DNA from: an uncultured Marmoricola sp.
GTDB lineage: Bacteria > Actinomycetota > Actinomycetes > Propionibacteriales > Nocardioidaceae
Length of the DNA stretch: 6,154 nt
Direction of reading: 5' to 3'
NCBI GenBank assembly: GCA_937868455.1
Contig: CALMMO010000476.1
Span: 1-6,154 of the forward strand
In this document: positions 1-6,019 of the stretch, piece by piece
Layout: the number at the start of each line of letters is the position of its first letter
How positions within the stretch are numbered: position 1 is the first letter of the stretch
Translations under genes and position numbers: made by a program
The notes under the pieces: generated by a model
Database searches by the model: none
The model's input: the letters and a program-made list of their open reading frames with translations, nothing else
Told to the model about the DNA's origin: nothing

Positions 1-93
1 GACGATGAAGATCTGGCCATCGCGACGCTCGTGGTCGAAGACGCCGTGGTGGGCATAGATCTCAACACCGGTGATGCGAAGTTGGTCAGCCAT
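1..93 (-). CDS. folB: dihydroneopterin aldolase FolB, N-terminal 31 codons (cut by left edge)
   Basis: This is the 5' end of a folate-pathway gene; the remainder lies outside the window. FolB converts 7,8-dihydroneopterin to 6-hydroxymethyl-7,8-dihydropterin and glycolaldehyde in the cytosol. The visible protein begins [20 protein letters not shown] and contains the family's N-terminal hallmark, an I-x-x-x-G-V/H-G-V-x-x-x-E/H-R pattern (HHGVFDHERRDGQ at residues 15-27). The ATG at 91-93 is supported by a purine-rich ribosome-binding site (GGGAGAGG on the minus strand) lying inside the end of folP, about 3-6 bases upstream. The start overlaps the folP stop by 8 bases, so the two genes are probably translated in a coupled way. 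The active-site lysine and other catalytic residues are not visible here. Identity rests on the N-terminal motif plus operon position. Confidence 0.9.
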   Translation of the reverse strand, partial: MADQLRITGVEIYAHHGVFDHERRDGQIFIV

Positions 94-898
94 TGACCTC
101 TCCCTTCCACGCTCTTGTGACGGCCAAGGCATCTGCAGCAGCCCGCACGTCATGCACGCGCACTGCCCACACCTCACGCATGCCCAGCAGGGTCACGATC
201 GCAGTGTCGGCATAGATGCGTTGGTCGGTTGGCCGTACGCCGTTGGCGTCTTGGAGCAATGCCCCCAGGAATGACTTGCGACTGGCGCCCACGAGGAGTG
301 GCAAGCCGAGCGACTCGAAGGCATCGAGGTGGCGCAGGAGCGTCCAGTTGTGCTCAGGGGTCTTGGCGAATCCCAGGCCCGGATCCAGGCTGAGTCGCTC
401 TGGCGCGATGCCCGCCTCGAGTGCGGCACTCACCCGGGCACTCAACTCATCGACGACTTCAGCGACCACGTCGGAGTACGACGCATGCTGCTGCATCGTT
501 GTGGAGTGGGCCCGCCAATGCATGGCGACGTACCGTGCTCGCGAAGCAGCCACCACGCCCAGGATGTCTGGGTCGGCTAACCCGCCGGAAACGTCGTTGA
601 CGATGCTGGCCCCTGCCGAGAGCGCCGCCTGGGCGACTTCGGCTCGCATCGTGTCGATCGAGACAACGCAACCCTGAGCGACCAGGCCAGTGATCACCGG
701 GATGACTCGACCGAGTTCTTCCTCGACTAACGGACGGGTCGCACCTGGTCGGGTCGACTCACCACCGACGTCGAGGATGTCAGCGCCTTGGGCGCGCAAG
801 TCCAAACCATGAGCGATTGCCGCATCGGCGTCGAGCCATTGCCCTCCGTCGGAGAACGAATCAGGGGTCACGTTGACGACCCCCATGATCAGCGTCAT
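86..898 (-). CDS. folP: dihydropteroate synthase FolP, 270 aa
   Basis: FolP condenses 6-hydroxymethyl-7,8-dihydropterin pyrophosphate with p-aminobenzoate to give 7,8-dihydropteroate, and is the target of sulfonamides. The TIM-barrel family motifs appear in order: [15 protein letters not shown] (residues 5-19, pterin-pyrophosphate loop), [11 protein letters not shown] (43-53), SIDT (80-83), NDVSGG (101-106), an actinobacterial-style MHWR (126-129), DPGLGFAKT (172-180), GASRKSFLG (204-212) and the C-terminal RVHD (247-250). Length is normal and no key residue appears lost. The ATG at 896-898 is chosen because it begins just before the first barrel strand and forms a 4-base ATGA overlap with the folE stop. 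The frame stays open further upstream to 1021, but that stretch lies inside folE and is unlike FolP. There is no clear ribosome-binding site, which fits coupling to folE. I see no internal evidence of sulfonamide resistance or of a second, divergent FolP type. Confidence 0.97.
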   Translation of the reverse strand: MTLIMGVVNVTPDSFSDGGQWLDADAAIAHGLDLRAQGADILDVGGESTRPGATRPLVEEELGRVIPVITGLVAQGCVVSIDTMRAEVAQAALSAGASIVNDVSGGLADPDILGVVAASRARYVAMHWRAHSTTMQQHASYSDVVAEVVDELSARVSAALEAGIAPERLSLDPGLGFAKTPEHNWTLLRHLDAFESLGLPLLVGASRKSFLGALLQDANGVRPTDQRIYADTAIVTLLGMREVWAVRVHDVRAAADALAVTRAWKGEVNG

Positions 899-1512
899 GA
901 CGAACGCGCGTTGATCAGTGCCATTGCCTCTGCACGGGTCGCGGCGTTGAGCATCACGCCACGCACCGCTGACGTGATGGTGCGAGCGCCGGCCTTGCGC
1001 ACGCCACGCATCGTCATACACAAATGTTCTGCCTCGATCACCACGATGACTCCCCGTGGCTCCAAGATCTTGACCAGTGCGTCAGCGACCTGGGTGGTGA
1101 GGCGCTCTTGCACCTGCGGGCGCTTGGCATAGACATCGACGAGGCGAGCCAACTTAGAGAGCCCGGTGATTTTGCCGGACTCGTTGGGGATGTAGCCCAC
1201 GTGCGCGACACCGGTGAATGGCACCAAGTGGTGCTCACACATCGACCAGAGTTCGATGTTTTTCACCAAGACCATCTCGTCGTGACCGATGTCGAAGACA
1301 GTCGCCAAGACGTCTTCTGGTTTTTGACGCAGGCCCGCAGTGAGTTCGGCATAGGCCCTTGCCACCCGCGCCGGGGTGTCGTGCAACCCCTCACGCTCGG
1401 GGTCTTCACCGATGGCATAGAGAAGTTCGCGTACGGCGGCCTCGGCCCGAGCGTGATCGAAGGTCGGCACCTCGCGGCCTTCGTGTGCGTTGTGGACCGG
1501 GCCGATGCTCAT
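895..1512 (-). CDS. folE: GTP cyclohydrolase I FolE (zinc type), 205 aa
   Basis: FolE opens and rearranges GTP to 7,8-dihydroneopterin triphosphate and formate, the first committed step of folate synthesis. It normally forms a cytosolic homodecamer. Residues 42-56 ([15 protein letters not shown]) match the family N-terminal helix. MCEHHLVPF (91-99) and [11 protein letters not shown] (163-173) carry the expected zinc ligands Cys92, His95 and Cys165 and the catalytic His94, so this is the classical zinc-dependent form. [20 protein letters not shown] (106-125) is the conserved substrate-site stretch. Length is typical. The ATG at 1510-1512 overlaps the ftsH stop as ATGA, and a GGAGAGG sequence lies 10 bases upstream (complement of 1523-1529) within ftsH. 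The first roughly 17 residues are variable and probably disordered. The gene sits between ftsH and folP without gaps, so it should be co-transcribed with them. Confidence 0.98.
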   Translation of the reverse strand: MSIGPVHNAHEGREVPTFDHARAEAAVRELLYAIGEDPEREGLHDTPARVARAYAELTAGLRQKPEDVLATVFDIGHDEMVLVKNIELWSMCEHHLVPFTGVAHVGYIPNESGKITGLSKLARLVDVYAKRPQVQERLTTQVADALVKILEPRGVIVVIEAEHLCMTMRGVRKAGARTITSAVRGVMLNAATRAEAMALINARSS

Positions 1513-3503
1513 GCGGTTGGTACCTCTCCGTGGGTGTCACCATCAGCCCCCACAGGAGTGATCACAACGCCACCCTCGGGTTCGGTGTCCGTTGATTCGG
1601 TGTCTTTGGGGATCTCAACTGGCGGGATGCTCGAGGGCACCCGGTCGGGGCTGCCGGTCCAGGCCGGGCGAGCCTCGCGGCGACGCAGCGGCTTGAAAAT
1701 CTCGGCGACCTCTTCTTTGTCCAGGGTCTCCTTCTCGATGAGTTCAAGCACGAGAGCGTCGAGCACGTCGCGGTTCTCTTCGAGGATCTCGAACGCCTCC
1801 TGGTGCGCAACCGTGATGAGTGCCTTGATCTCCTCATCGATCACACCCGCAACTTCTTCGGAGTAGTTGCGTTGGTGGCCCATGTCGCGACCCAAGAAGG
1901 GCTCAGAGTTGTTGTCACCGAGTCGCACCGCGCCAAGCTTTTGGCTCATGCCGTACTGCGTGACCATGGCTCGCGCCAGGTTGGTCGCCTTCTCGATGTC
2001 ACTGCTCGCACCGCTGGTGACGTCGTGGAAAATCAGTTCCTCGGCCGCCATGCCACCAAGCATGTAGCTCAACTTGTTGAGCATTTCGCTGCGGGTTTGG
2101 GAGTACTTGTCTTGGTCAGGCAACACCATCGTGTAACCCAGGGCGCGTCCACGCGGCAAGATCGTGACCTTGTGCACCGGGTCGCTGCCGGGCAGTGCGG
2201 CCGCCACCATTGCGTGGCCACCTTCGTGGTAGGCCGTCAACAGCTTCTCTTTGTCGTCCATCAAGCGAGTACGACGCTGCGGGCCAGCGATCACCCGGTC
2301 GATGGCCTCATCAAGAGCATCGTCGTCGATCACCAGTTTGTTTTGGCGAGCGGTGAGAAGCGCGGCCTCGTTGAGCACGTTGGCCAAGTCGGCACCGGTG
2401 AATCCCGGAGTACGACGCGCAACGCCCAACAAGTCGACCCCAGCAGCCATCGGCTTGCCGCGCGAGTGCACCTGCAGAATCTTGTGACGACCATTGAGGT
2501 CAGGAGCATCCACGCCGATCTGGCGGTCGAATCGACCCGGGCGCAGCAGCGCGGGGTCAAGGATGTCGGGACGGTTGGTCGCGGCAATCAAGATGACGCC
2601 ACCGCGCACGTCAAAGCCATCCATCTCAACGAGCAGCTGGTTCAGGGTCTGCTCGCGCTCGTCGTGACCTCCACCCATGCCAGCGCCGCGGTGGCGCCCG
2701 ACTGCGTCAATCTCGTCGATGAAGATGATGGCCGGCGGGTTCTCTTTAGCCTGCTCGAACAGGTCGCGCACCCGACTGGCGCCGACACCGACGAACATCT
2801 CCACGAAATCCGAACCCGAGATCGAATAGAACGGCACCCCGGCCTCGCCAGCAACCGCTCGGGCTAGCAAGGTCTTGCCGGTGCCTGGAGGGCCGTAAAG
2901 CAGCACACCCTTGGGGATCTTGGCGCCCACAGCCTGGAACTTCGCCGGCTCCTGCAAGAACTCCTTGATCTCGCCAAGTTCTTCGATCGCCTCTTCGCAG
3001 CCCGCCACATCAGCAAACGTCGTCTTGGGCATGTCTTTGGTAATCAACTTGGCCTTGCTGCGCGCAAACTGCATCACGCGCCCGCCGCCGCCTTGCATGT
3101 TGTTCATCAAGAAGAAGAACAAGAACACCAACAGCAGCACCGGAAGCAAGGTGTAAAGCAAACTGCCCAGCACGCTGGGCTTGGCCAACACGCCATTCCA
3201 GTTCTTGATCGTGCCCTTGGCCTTCTGCTCATCGGCCAACTTGACCCAGTCAGCCTGAGTGCCTTCGACCCACGTCGCAGTGACCTTCTTGCCATCGTCA
3301 AGCGTGGCGTTAATCGCCTGGTCGCCGTCAGTGAACGTGATCGTCTCAACCTGACCACTAGTGAGATAGGACTGCATCGTCGAGGTCTTCACCTCAGTCG
3401 CACCGTTGGCAGCAGATAGGTACTGCAGTGTCAGCAGCACCGCCACAACGGCAAAGACAATCCAGAACCACGGACCGCGGAACAAGCGCTTCAAAGCGGG
3501 CAC
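1509..3503 (-). CDS. ftsH: ATP-dependent zinc metalloprotease FtsH, 664 aa (GTG start)
   Basis: FtsH is a hexameric membrane-anchored AAA+ protease that extracts and degrades membrane and short-lived cytosolic proteins. Two transmembrane helices (about 11-30 and 112-133) flank a periplasmic-side domain. These are followed by Walker A GPPGTGKT (204-211), the pore loop FVEMFVG (233-239), Walker B IIFIDEID (259-266), the second region of homology (308-327, with RPGRFDR), and the zinc site HEGGH (426-430) with the third ligand Asp502. All catalytic residues are present. After about residue 606 the tail is Pro- and acid-rich and probably disordered. The tail is short compared with the long mycobacterial one. 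The longest start is GTG at 3501-3503. A TTG at 3492-3494, three codons later, has a GAGG 8 bases before it and could be the true start. The stop overlaps folE by 4 bases. The gene follows hpt, as is usual in Actinomycetota, but after a long spacer. Confidence 0.98.
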   Translation of the reverse strand: MPALKRLFRGPWFWIVFAVVAVLLTLQYLSAANGATEVKTSTMQSYLTSGQVETITFTDGDQAINATLDDGKKVTATWVEGTQADWVKLADEQKAKGTIKNWNGVLAKPSVLGSLLYTLLPVLLLVFLFFFLMNNMQGGGGRVMQFARSKAKLITKDMPKTTFADVAGCEEAIEELGEIKEFLQEPAKFQAVGAKIPKGVLLYGPPGTGKTLLARAVAGEAGVPFYSISGSDFVEMFVGVGASRVRDLFEQAKENPPAIIFIDEIDAVGRHRGAGMGGGHDEREQTLNQLLVEMDGFDVRGGVILIAATNRPDILDPALLRPGRFDRQIGVDAPDLNGRHKILQVHSRGKPMAAGVDLLGVARRTPGFTGADLANVLNEAALLTARQNKLVIDDDALDEAIDRVIAGPQRRTRLMDDKEKLLTAYHEGGHAMVAAALPGSDPVHKVTILPRGRALGYTMVLPDQDKYSQTRSEMLNKLSYMLGGMAAEELIFHDVTSGASSDIEKATNLARAMVTQYGMSQKLGAVRLGDNNSEPFLGRDMGHQRNYSEEVAGVIDEEIKALITVAHQEAFEILEENRDVLDALVLELIEKETLDKEEVAEIFKPLRRREARPAWTGSPDRVPSSIPPVEIPKDTESTDTEPEGGVVITPVGADGDTHGEVPTA

Positions 3504-3597
3504 CTCAAGGTAGATGTTGGGGCGGCACCCTCCGCGGGCACCGCAGGGGATAACGCTACACGTGGGGCATTTGTGCCCACGTTTGGATTTTCGTTTA

Positions 3598-3680
3598 GGT
3601 AAAAGTCACAAGTAAACCTGTGACTTTGTCGCTTTGCGGGGAGGATCTCCCGGGCAAAGCGCATAAGTGCCGGGTAAAGC
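3598..3680 (+). repeat. left copy of inverted two-hairpin repeat flanking hpt
   Basis: The core at 3601-3662 matches the reverse complement of 4337-4398 at 58 of 62 bases with no gap. Weaker similarity continues to about 3680. The element has two hairpins. Hairpin A (3602-3627) has a perfect 9-bp stem AAAGTCACA/TGTGACTTT around the loop AGTAAACC. Hairpin B (3630-3661) has stem CGCTTTGC/GCAAAGCG, an internal loop, then GGGAG/CTCCC closed by GAT. The outer part of B has lost pairing relative to the right copy. It lies between the hpt stop and ftsH, where hairpin A on the minus strand is followed by TTTTACC, so it may also stop hpt transcription. No coding frame is evident in it. It looks like a dispersed intergenic repeat of REP or MITE type; the family is unknown to me. 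Confidence 0.85.
3602..3627 (-). terminator. possible hpt terminator (hairpin A of left repeat)
   Basis: On the minus strand this is the second hairpin after the hpt stop, with a perfect 9-bp stem and 8-nt loop. The 3' arm ends in TTT and one further T follows before ACC. The stem has only 4 G-C pairs in 9 and most of the T run sits inside the stem, so it is a weak intrinsic terminator at best. The same hairpin occurs after the 137-aa membrane gene, which favours either a shared terminator or simple repeat placement downstream of genes. Confidence 0.35.
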
Positions 3681-3711
3681 AGTGCCGAAATTCGTCGTAC
3701 GACGCCTGCGT

Positions 3712-4263
3712 CTAGCTGTAGACGTGTGGAGCCAGCGTGCCGATGTCGCGCAGGTTGCGGTACTGCTCGCGATAGTCGAGGCCGTAGCCAACGACGAACT
3801 CGTTGGGGATGTCCCAGCCGATGTAGTCCACATCGAGTTGCACCCGCAAAGCTTCGGGCTTGCGCAACAACGTCGCGATTTTGACGCTCTTGGGGTTGCG
3901 GCTGGCAAGGTTGCTCACGAGCCAGCTCAGAGTCAGGCCGGTGTCGATGATTTCGTCAACGATCAAGACATTGCGACCCGAGATGTCGGTGTCGAGGTCC
4001 TTCAAGATGCGTACGACGCCGCTGGACTTCGTGCCGCTTCCGTAAGAACTCACCGCCATCCAGTCCATCTCCAGGTGGCGCTTGAGGCTGCGTGACAAGT
4101 CGGCCATGACCATCACCGCGCCCCGCAAGACGCCCACGATCAGGAGGTCTTCGCCGGCGTAGTCGGCCTCGATCTGGGCCGCCATTTCAGCGAGTCGGTT
4201 CTGGATTTGCTCTTCGGTGAAGAGGATTTCTACGAGATCGCCACTGATGTCGGCTGAGTCCAT
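3712..4263 (-). CDS. hpt: hypoxanthine(-guanine) phosphoribosyltransferase Hpt, about 183 aa
   Basis: Hpt salvages hypoxanthine and guanine with PRPP to give IMP and GMP in the cytosol. Visible motifs are the pyrophosphate loop GVLRGA (44-49), the flexible-loop SSYG (72-75) followed by SSGVVRILKDLD (80-91), the PRPP loop VLIVDEIIDTGLT (99-111, catalytic base Asp107), RKPEAL (134-139) and the purine-site region YIGWDIPNEFVVGYGLDY (147-164). In the PRPP loop the usual Glu-Asp pair reads Asp103-Glu104, which is unusual. The ATG at 4261-4263 gives the normal actinobacterial length and an N-terminus like those of relatives. Alternatives are ATG at 4279-4281 or 4282-4284 and GTG at 4291-4293. None has a strong ribosome-binding site. 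The frame remains open to 4365 but then overlaps the right repeat, so the longest form is unlikely. The gene precedes ftsH as in many Actinomycetota. Confidence 0.94.
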   Translation of the reverse strand: MDSADISGDLVEILFTEEQIQNRLAEMAAQIEADYAGEDLLIVGVLRGAVMVMADLSRSLKRHLEMDWMAVSSYGSGTKSSGVVRILKDLDTDISGRNVLIVDEIIDTGLTLSWLVSNLASRNPKSVKIATLLRKPEALRVQLDVDYIGWDIPNEFVVGYGLDYREQYRNLRDIGTLAPHVYS

Positions 4264-4318
4264 GGGAGGAGTTTCCCACATCATCTGGGTCACGCCCCCA
4301 CCCGAACCATCACGTCCC

Positions 4319-4402
4319 GCTTCACCGGGATGTTTGGCGCTTTGCGGGGGAGATCCTCCCCGCAAGGCGCCAAAGTCACAGGTTTACTTGTGACTTTTCA
4401 CC
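4319..4402 (-). repeat. right copy of inverted two-hairpin repeat flanking hpt
   Basis: This is the inverted partner of the element at 3598-3680. The core is 4337-4398. Hairpin A (4372-4397) has the same perfect 9-bp stem AAAGTCACA/TGTGACTTT. Hairpin B (4333-4374) is better preserved than on the left: TTTGGCGC/GCGCCAAA, one T-G position, TTGC/GCAA, a one-base bulge, then GGGGAG/CTCCCC around ATC. The 3' arm of B and the 5' arm of A share AAA (4372-4374), so the two full hairpins cannot both form completely. The copy begins a few bases after the stop of the 137-aa membrane gene and ends about 55-75 bases before the hpt start. Confidence 0.85.
4372..4397 (-). terminator. possible terminator after the 137-aa membrane gene (hairpin A of right repeat)
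   Basis: This hairpin begins 8 bases after the stop codon at 4406-4408 on the minus strand. The stem is 9 bp and A/T-rich at its base, so the 3' arm ends in TTT. It is followed by GGCGCC, not by a U tract. Termination is therefore uncertain. The long hairpin B directly after it (4333-4374) could assist or protect the 3' end. Confidence 0.3.
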
Positions 4403-4405
4403 CCG

Positions 4406-4819
4406 CTACGGGAGCTTGATCCTGCCCAACTGAACTTGCCGGGCACGCCAAGCGCCAATCCACGCAGCAAGCACGCTCAAGACCGCCAGCGCCAACAACC
4501 ACCAACTGTTGAAGTCGATGGCCCTCCAGACACAGAAGCCCGCGAACCCAAGTAGGAGCACGGCTCCGAGGTAGCCCAACACGATGGCACCACTTTTGGT
4601 TTGAATCGTCGCTGCCAGGCCCTCCTGAAAGAGCACCCTTGCCCCGATGGCGAGCGGGGCAAGGATTACGAGCCCCAGGAGGATCAGCGGCCACTGCCAC
4701 CACGTGCCTTCGTCGAGACCGTGTTGCATCAAGGCTTTGGCAAGGGTCTCGGCAATCGCCGCGACAACAACCAAGAACAGCAACAGGGCCGAGGCGAACC
4801 ACATCATGCGACGACTCAT
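4406..4819 (-). CDS. unrecognised four-helix membrane protein, 137 aa
   Basis: I do not recognise the family. The protein is strongly hydrophobic, with four likely transmembrane helices at about residues 7-24, 43-62, 78-97 and 105-123. Basic ends (MSRR at the start, and a C-terminus containing WRARQVQLGRIK) suggest both termini face the cytosol by the positive-inside rule. The loop at 33-43 (HGLDEGTWWQW) and the short FNSWW stretch are Trp-rich. No catalytic motif, signal-peptidase site or metal cluster is visible. The ATG at 4817-4819 is well supported by GAGAGGG seven bases upstream. The gene lies 72 bp downstream of the six-helix protein gene and is probably co-transcribed with it. A hairpin repeat begins right after the stop. 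The alternative frame at 4398-4802 is Cys/Arg-rich and looks like a shadow. Confidence is high that it is a gene, low on its role. Confidence 0.85.
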   Translation of the reverse strand: MSRRMMWFASALLLFLVVVAAIAETLAKALMQHGLDEGTWWQWPLILLGLVILAPLAIGARVLFQEGLAATIQTKSGAIVLGYLGAVLLLGFAGFCVWRAIDFNSWWLLALAVLSVLAAWIGAWRARQVQLGRIKLP

Positions 4820-4891
4820 GGGCTCACCCTCTCAAAGCCAGCGCTCTCCACAAGCAGCAGCCCGCCCAGCATTCTCTTCCGCAAGTCACGC

Positions 4892-5689
4892 CTAGGGGGT
4901 TGTGGGACGGCGGACTGCGTTCCGGGAGATCGAACGAAGGCACAGGCGGGTGAGGGCGTGGATGGCAACGAGTACGACGAGTGTGAGTGGCCACCAGTTG
5001 GAGGAGAGGTAGAGGTGCGGGAACTGTGACTTGGGTTGCCACCATGGCCTGGGGTAGTTGTGGCCCCAGTTCGCCCAACCGTGGTCAGGGAACAGCAAGA
5101 GCGCTGCGATGAAGGCGAGTCCGGTGATTGCCCAGGCAACGCTGGCGCGGTGCTCGAGGAGGTGGGCATTGAACTCGGGCGCACCACGCGACCTGATCGC
5201 GATCCAGACACCGATGTTGAACAAGATGAGTGCGATGACGGCGACTCGCCAGGTGTTGGCTAGCCAGTAAGCATCCATGTATTCGTCCCACCATTCTGAG
5301 CCTCCATCGTCGCTGAACATGGGGTCGCTTCTGGGCGGTTCGCCAAGGGCTATCCAGTTGTGGACGCTCCGGGCGCTGAGGCCACTGAGGATGACTGTGG
5401 CGACGAGGACGACGTATTGCGCGAAGTGGGCTGGGGTATGGGTGCGTCGATGGATCCATTCGCCAAGTTGGACGATGCCGTGAGTGATCAGTGCTGCCGT
5501 TACAGCCAGAAGCAGCGTGAATAGTGTGGCGTCATCAACCGAGCGGATCTCATGGGGCCACGGGACAAACTGGTCGCTCACCTTGACACGTTGCTTCCAT
5601 AGGAAGACTCCGGCCGCAACAAGAGGTAAGACCGGGCGCAGCAATGTCCAGGCACCCTGTCGCCACGATGAAGTGGCTACCTGGCGCAT
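4892..5689 (-). CDS. unrecognised six-helix membrane protein, about 265 aa
   Basis: The family is unknown to me. About six hydrophobic helices are visible, at roughly residues 15-31, 55-73, 89-106, 147-166, 183-200 and 232-247. Two extramembrane loops stand out. One is an acidic, aromatic loop at 115-145 (GEPPRSDPMFSDDGG, then EWWDEYMDAYW). The other is a Trp/Pro/His-rich loop at 201-232 (DHGWANWGHNYPRPWWQ). Both fall on the same side of the membrane if the basic C-terminus is cytosolic. No enzyme motif is recognisable. The ATG at 5687-5689 is chosen because the helix-rich sequence begins there. The frame stays open to 5863, but that extension is Arg/Ser-rich and does not look like protein. 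The start lacks a good ribosome-binding site, though a 44-codon reading frame at 5677-5811 ends 13 bases into it and may couple translation. A close paralogue starts 330 bp upstream. Confidence 0.82.
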   Translation of the reverse strand: MRQVATSSWRQGAWTLLRPVLPLVAAGVFLWKQRVKVSDQFVPWPHEIRSVDDATLFTLLLAVTAALITHGIVQLGEWIHRRTHTPAHFAQYVVLVATVILSGLSARSVHNWIALGEPPRSDPMFSDDGGSEWWDEYMDAYWLANTWRVAVIALILFNIGVWIAIRSRGAPEFNAHLLEHRASVAWAITGLAFIAALLLFPDHGWANWGHNYPRPWWQPKSQFPHLYLSSNWWPLTLVVLVAIHALTRLCLRSISRNAVRRPTTP

Positions 5690-5811
5690 GGTCTGATGCC
5701 GAATCCGGGATTGGTTCTGTCCGGCCCCATATCTCTGCGCCAGCGCAGGTGATGGACGCTCGCCTGGTCGCGTCGGATGGAGCAGGTGTCGTCGGCGGCA
5801 ATGCCTCTCAT
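5677..5811 (-). CDS. possible 44-codon leader reading frame before the six-helix gene
   Basis: A short minus-strand frame runs from ATG (5809-5811) to TAG (5677-5679) and overlaps the chosen start of the six-helix gene by 13 bases. A G-rich stretch (AGGGGTGGGAG on the minus strand) lies just upstream and could bind the ribosome. The product begins MRGIAADDTCSIRRDQASVH and has no recognisable domain. Codon choice is not clearly coding-like (several AGA codons). The frame is worth recording because the downstream start lacks its own ribosome-binding site. It could equally be chance. Confidence 0.2.
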   Translation of the reverse strand: MRGIAADDTCSIRRDQASVHHLRWRRDMGPDRTNPGFGIRPCAR

Positions 5812-6019
5812 TGCTCCCACCCCTTTGGCTACTAGACCCACTTCTTGGAGAAGCTTGGCGCACCCGGCAGGAGCCCCACCAGCAAGTGCGCGGGCTACTT
5901 ACATCGAGTGTGGTGCGTCGACCACGAAGGCAGACCCCACGCCCCCCACGTCGATGAGCGTCGGCCGGCGCATCGAGCCGACCAACGACCTTGGTCTCGA
6001 CGTCTGTCCGTCGCCGCGC
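5690..6019. other. 330-bp gap between the two membrane paralogues
   Basis: I see no convincing full gene, RNA gene or long repeat here. It holds the possible 44-codon leader frame (5677-5811) and, on the minus strand, a stop-terminated 24-codon frame at 5899-5973 whose end reads LIDVGGVGSAFVVDAPHSM. That stretch looks more protein-like than the surroundings and could be the tail of a decayed gene. The opposite strand is also open across much of 5777-6010, mainly as a consequence of high G+C. No terminator with a T run follows the upstream paralogue, so read-through into the downstream gene is possible. Confidence 0.5.

Larger units (their letters stand above)
3504..3711 (-). promoter_or_regulatory. 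hpt-ftsH spacer and ftsH leader, structured
   Basis: This 208-bp spacer breaks an otherwise overlapping operon. Reading toward ftsH it contains a perfect 12-bp palindrome CGTCGTACGACG (3693-3704), the left two-hairpin repeat (3598-3680), and a hairpin at 3561-3581 with stem CGTGGG/CCCACG, a one-base bulge, two further pairs and loop TTTG. Closer still to ftsH is a GC-rich hairpin at 3528-3548 (CCCT-bulge-GCGG, loop GCA, CCGC-AGGG), 25 bases before the start. A separate promoter for ftsH is plausible here, because the repeat would be expected to reduce read-through from hpt. I could not pick out a convincing -35/-10 pair by eye. Whether the hairpins act in transcription, translation or mRNA stability is inference. 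Confidence 0.45.

Noticed and set aside
216..677. Plus-strand open frame (153 codons) opposite folP
   Set aside because: It is antisense to the conserved FolP barrel, with Ser/Arg/Ala-rich composition and no family match.
899..1021. Longer folP start near 1021
   Set aside because: The extra residues overlap folE and have no similarity to FolP, while the ATGA junction at 895-898 fits the operon pattern.
1024..1866. Plus-strand open frame (280 codons) opposite folE and ftsH
   Set aside because: It crosses the junction of two well-supported minus-strand genes and has no recognisable motif or ribosome-binding site.
1803..2867. Long plus-strand open frame (354 codons) opposite ftsH
   Set aside because: It lies wholly opposite a certain ftsH with intact motifs. 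Its product is His/Val/Arg-rich without any domain, as expected for the antisense of GC-rich coding DNA.
3553..3581. Sigma-70-like promoter for ftsH with -10 TAGCGT (minus strand)
   Set aside because: No matching -35 is present at 16-18 bases; the sequence at that place is GC-rich hairpin stem.
3602..3627. CRP/GlxR-type operator
   Set aside because: That operator is TGTGA-N6-TCACA. Here the half-sites are in the opposite order (TCACA-N8-TGTGA), so a hairpin or repeat is the better reading.
3667..4095. Plus-strand open frame (142 codons) opposite hpt
   Set aside because: Its sequence is the mirror of conserved Hpt codons, and no independent coding signal is visible.
3598..4402. Composite transposon carrying hpt between inverted repeats
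   Set aside because: There is no transposase and no visible target duplication, and hpt sits in its normal conserved position before ftsH. Intergenic repeat insertion on each side is simpler.
4398..4802. Alternative minus-strand frame over the 137-aa membrane gene
   Set aside because: The product is Cys/Arg/Pro-rich, while the chosen frame gives four clean hydrophobic helices and has a good ribosome-binding site.
4892..5459. Other minus-strand frames inside the six-helix gene (5085-5459 and 4816-5211)
   Set aside because: They are His/Arg/Pro-rich and conflict with the frame conserved between the two paralogues.
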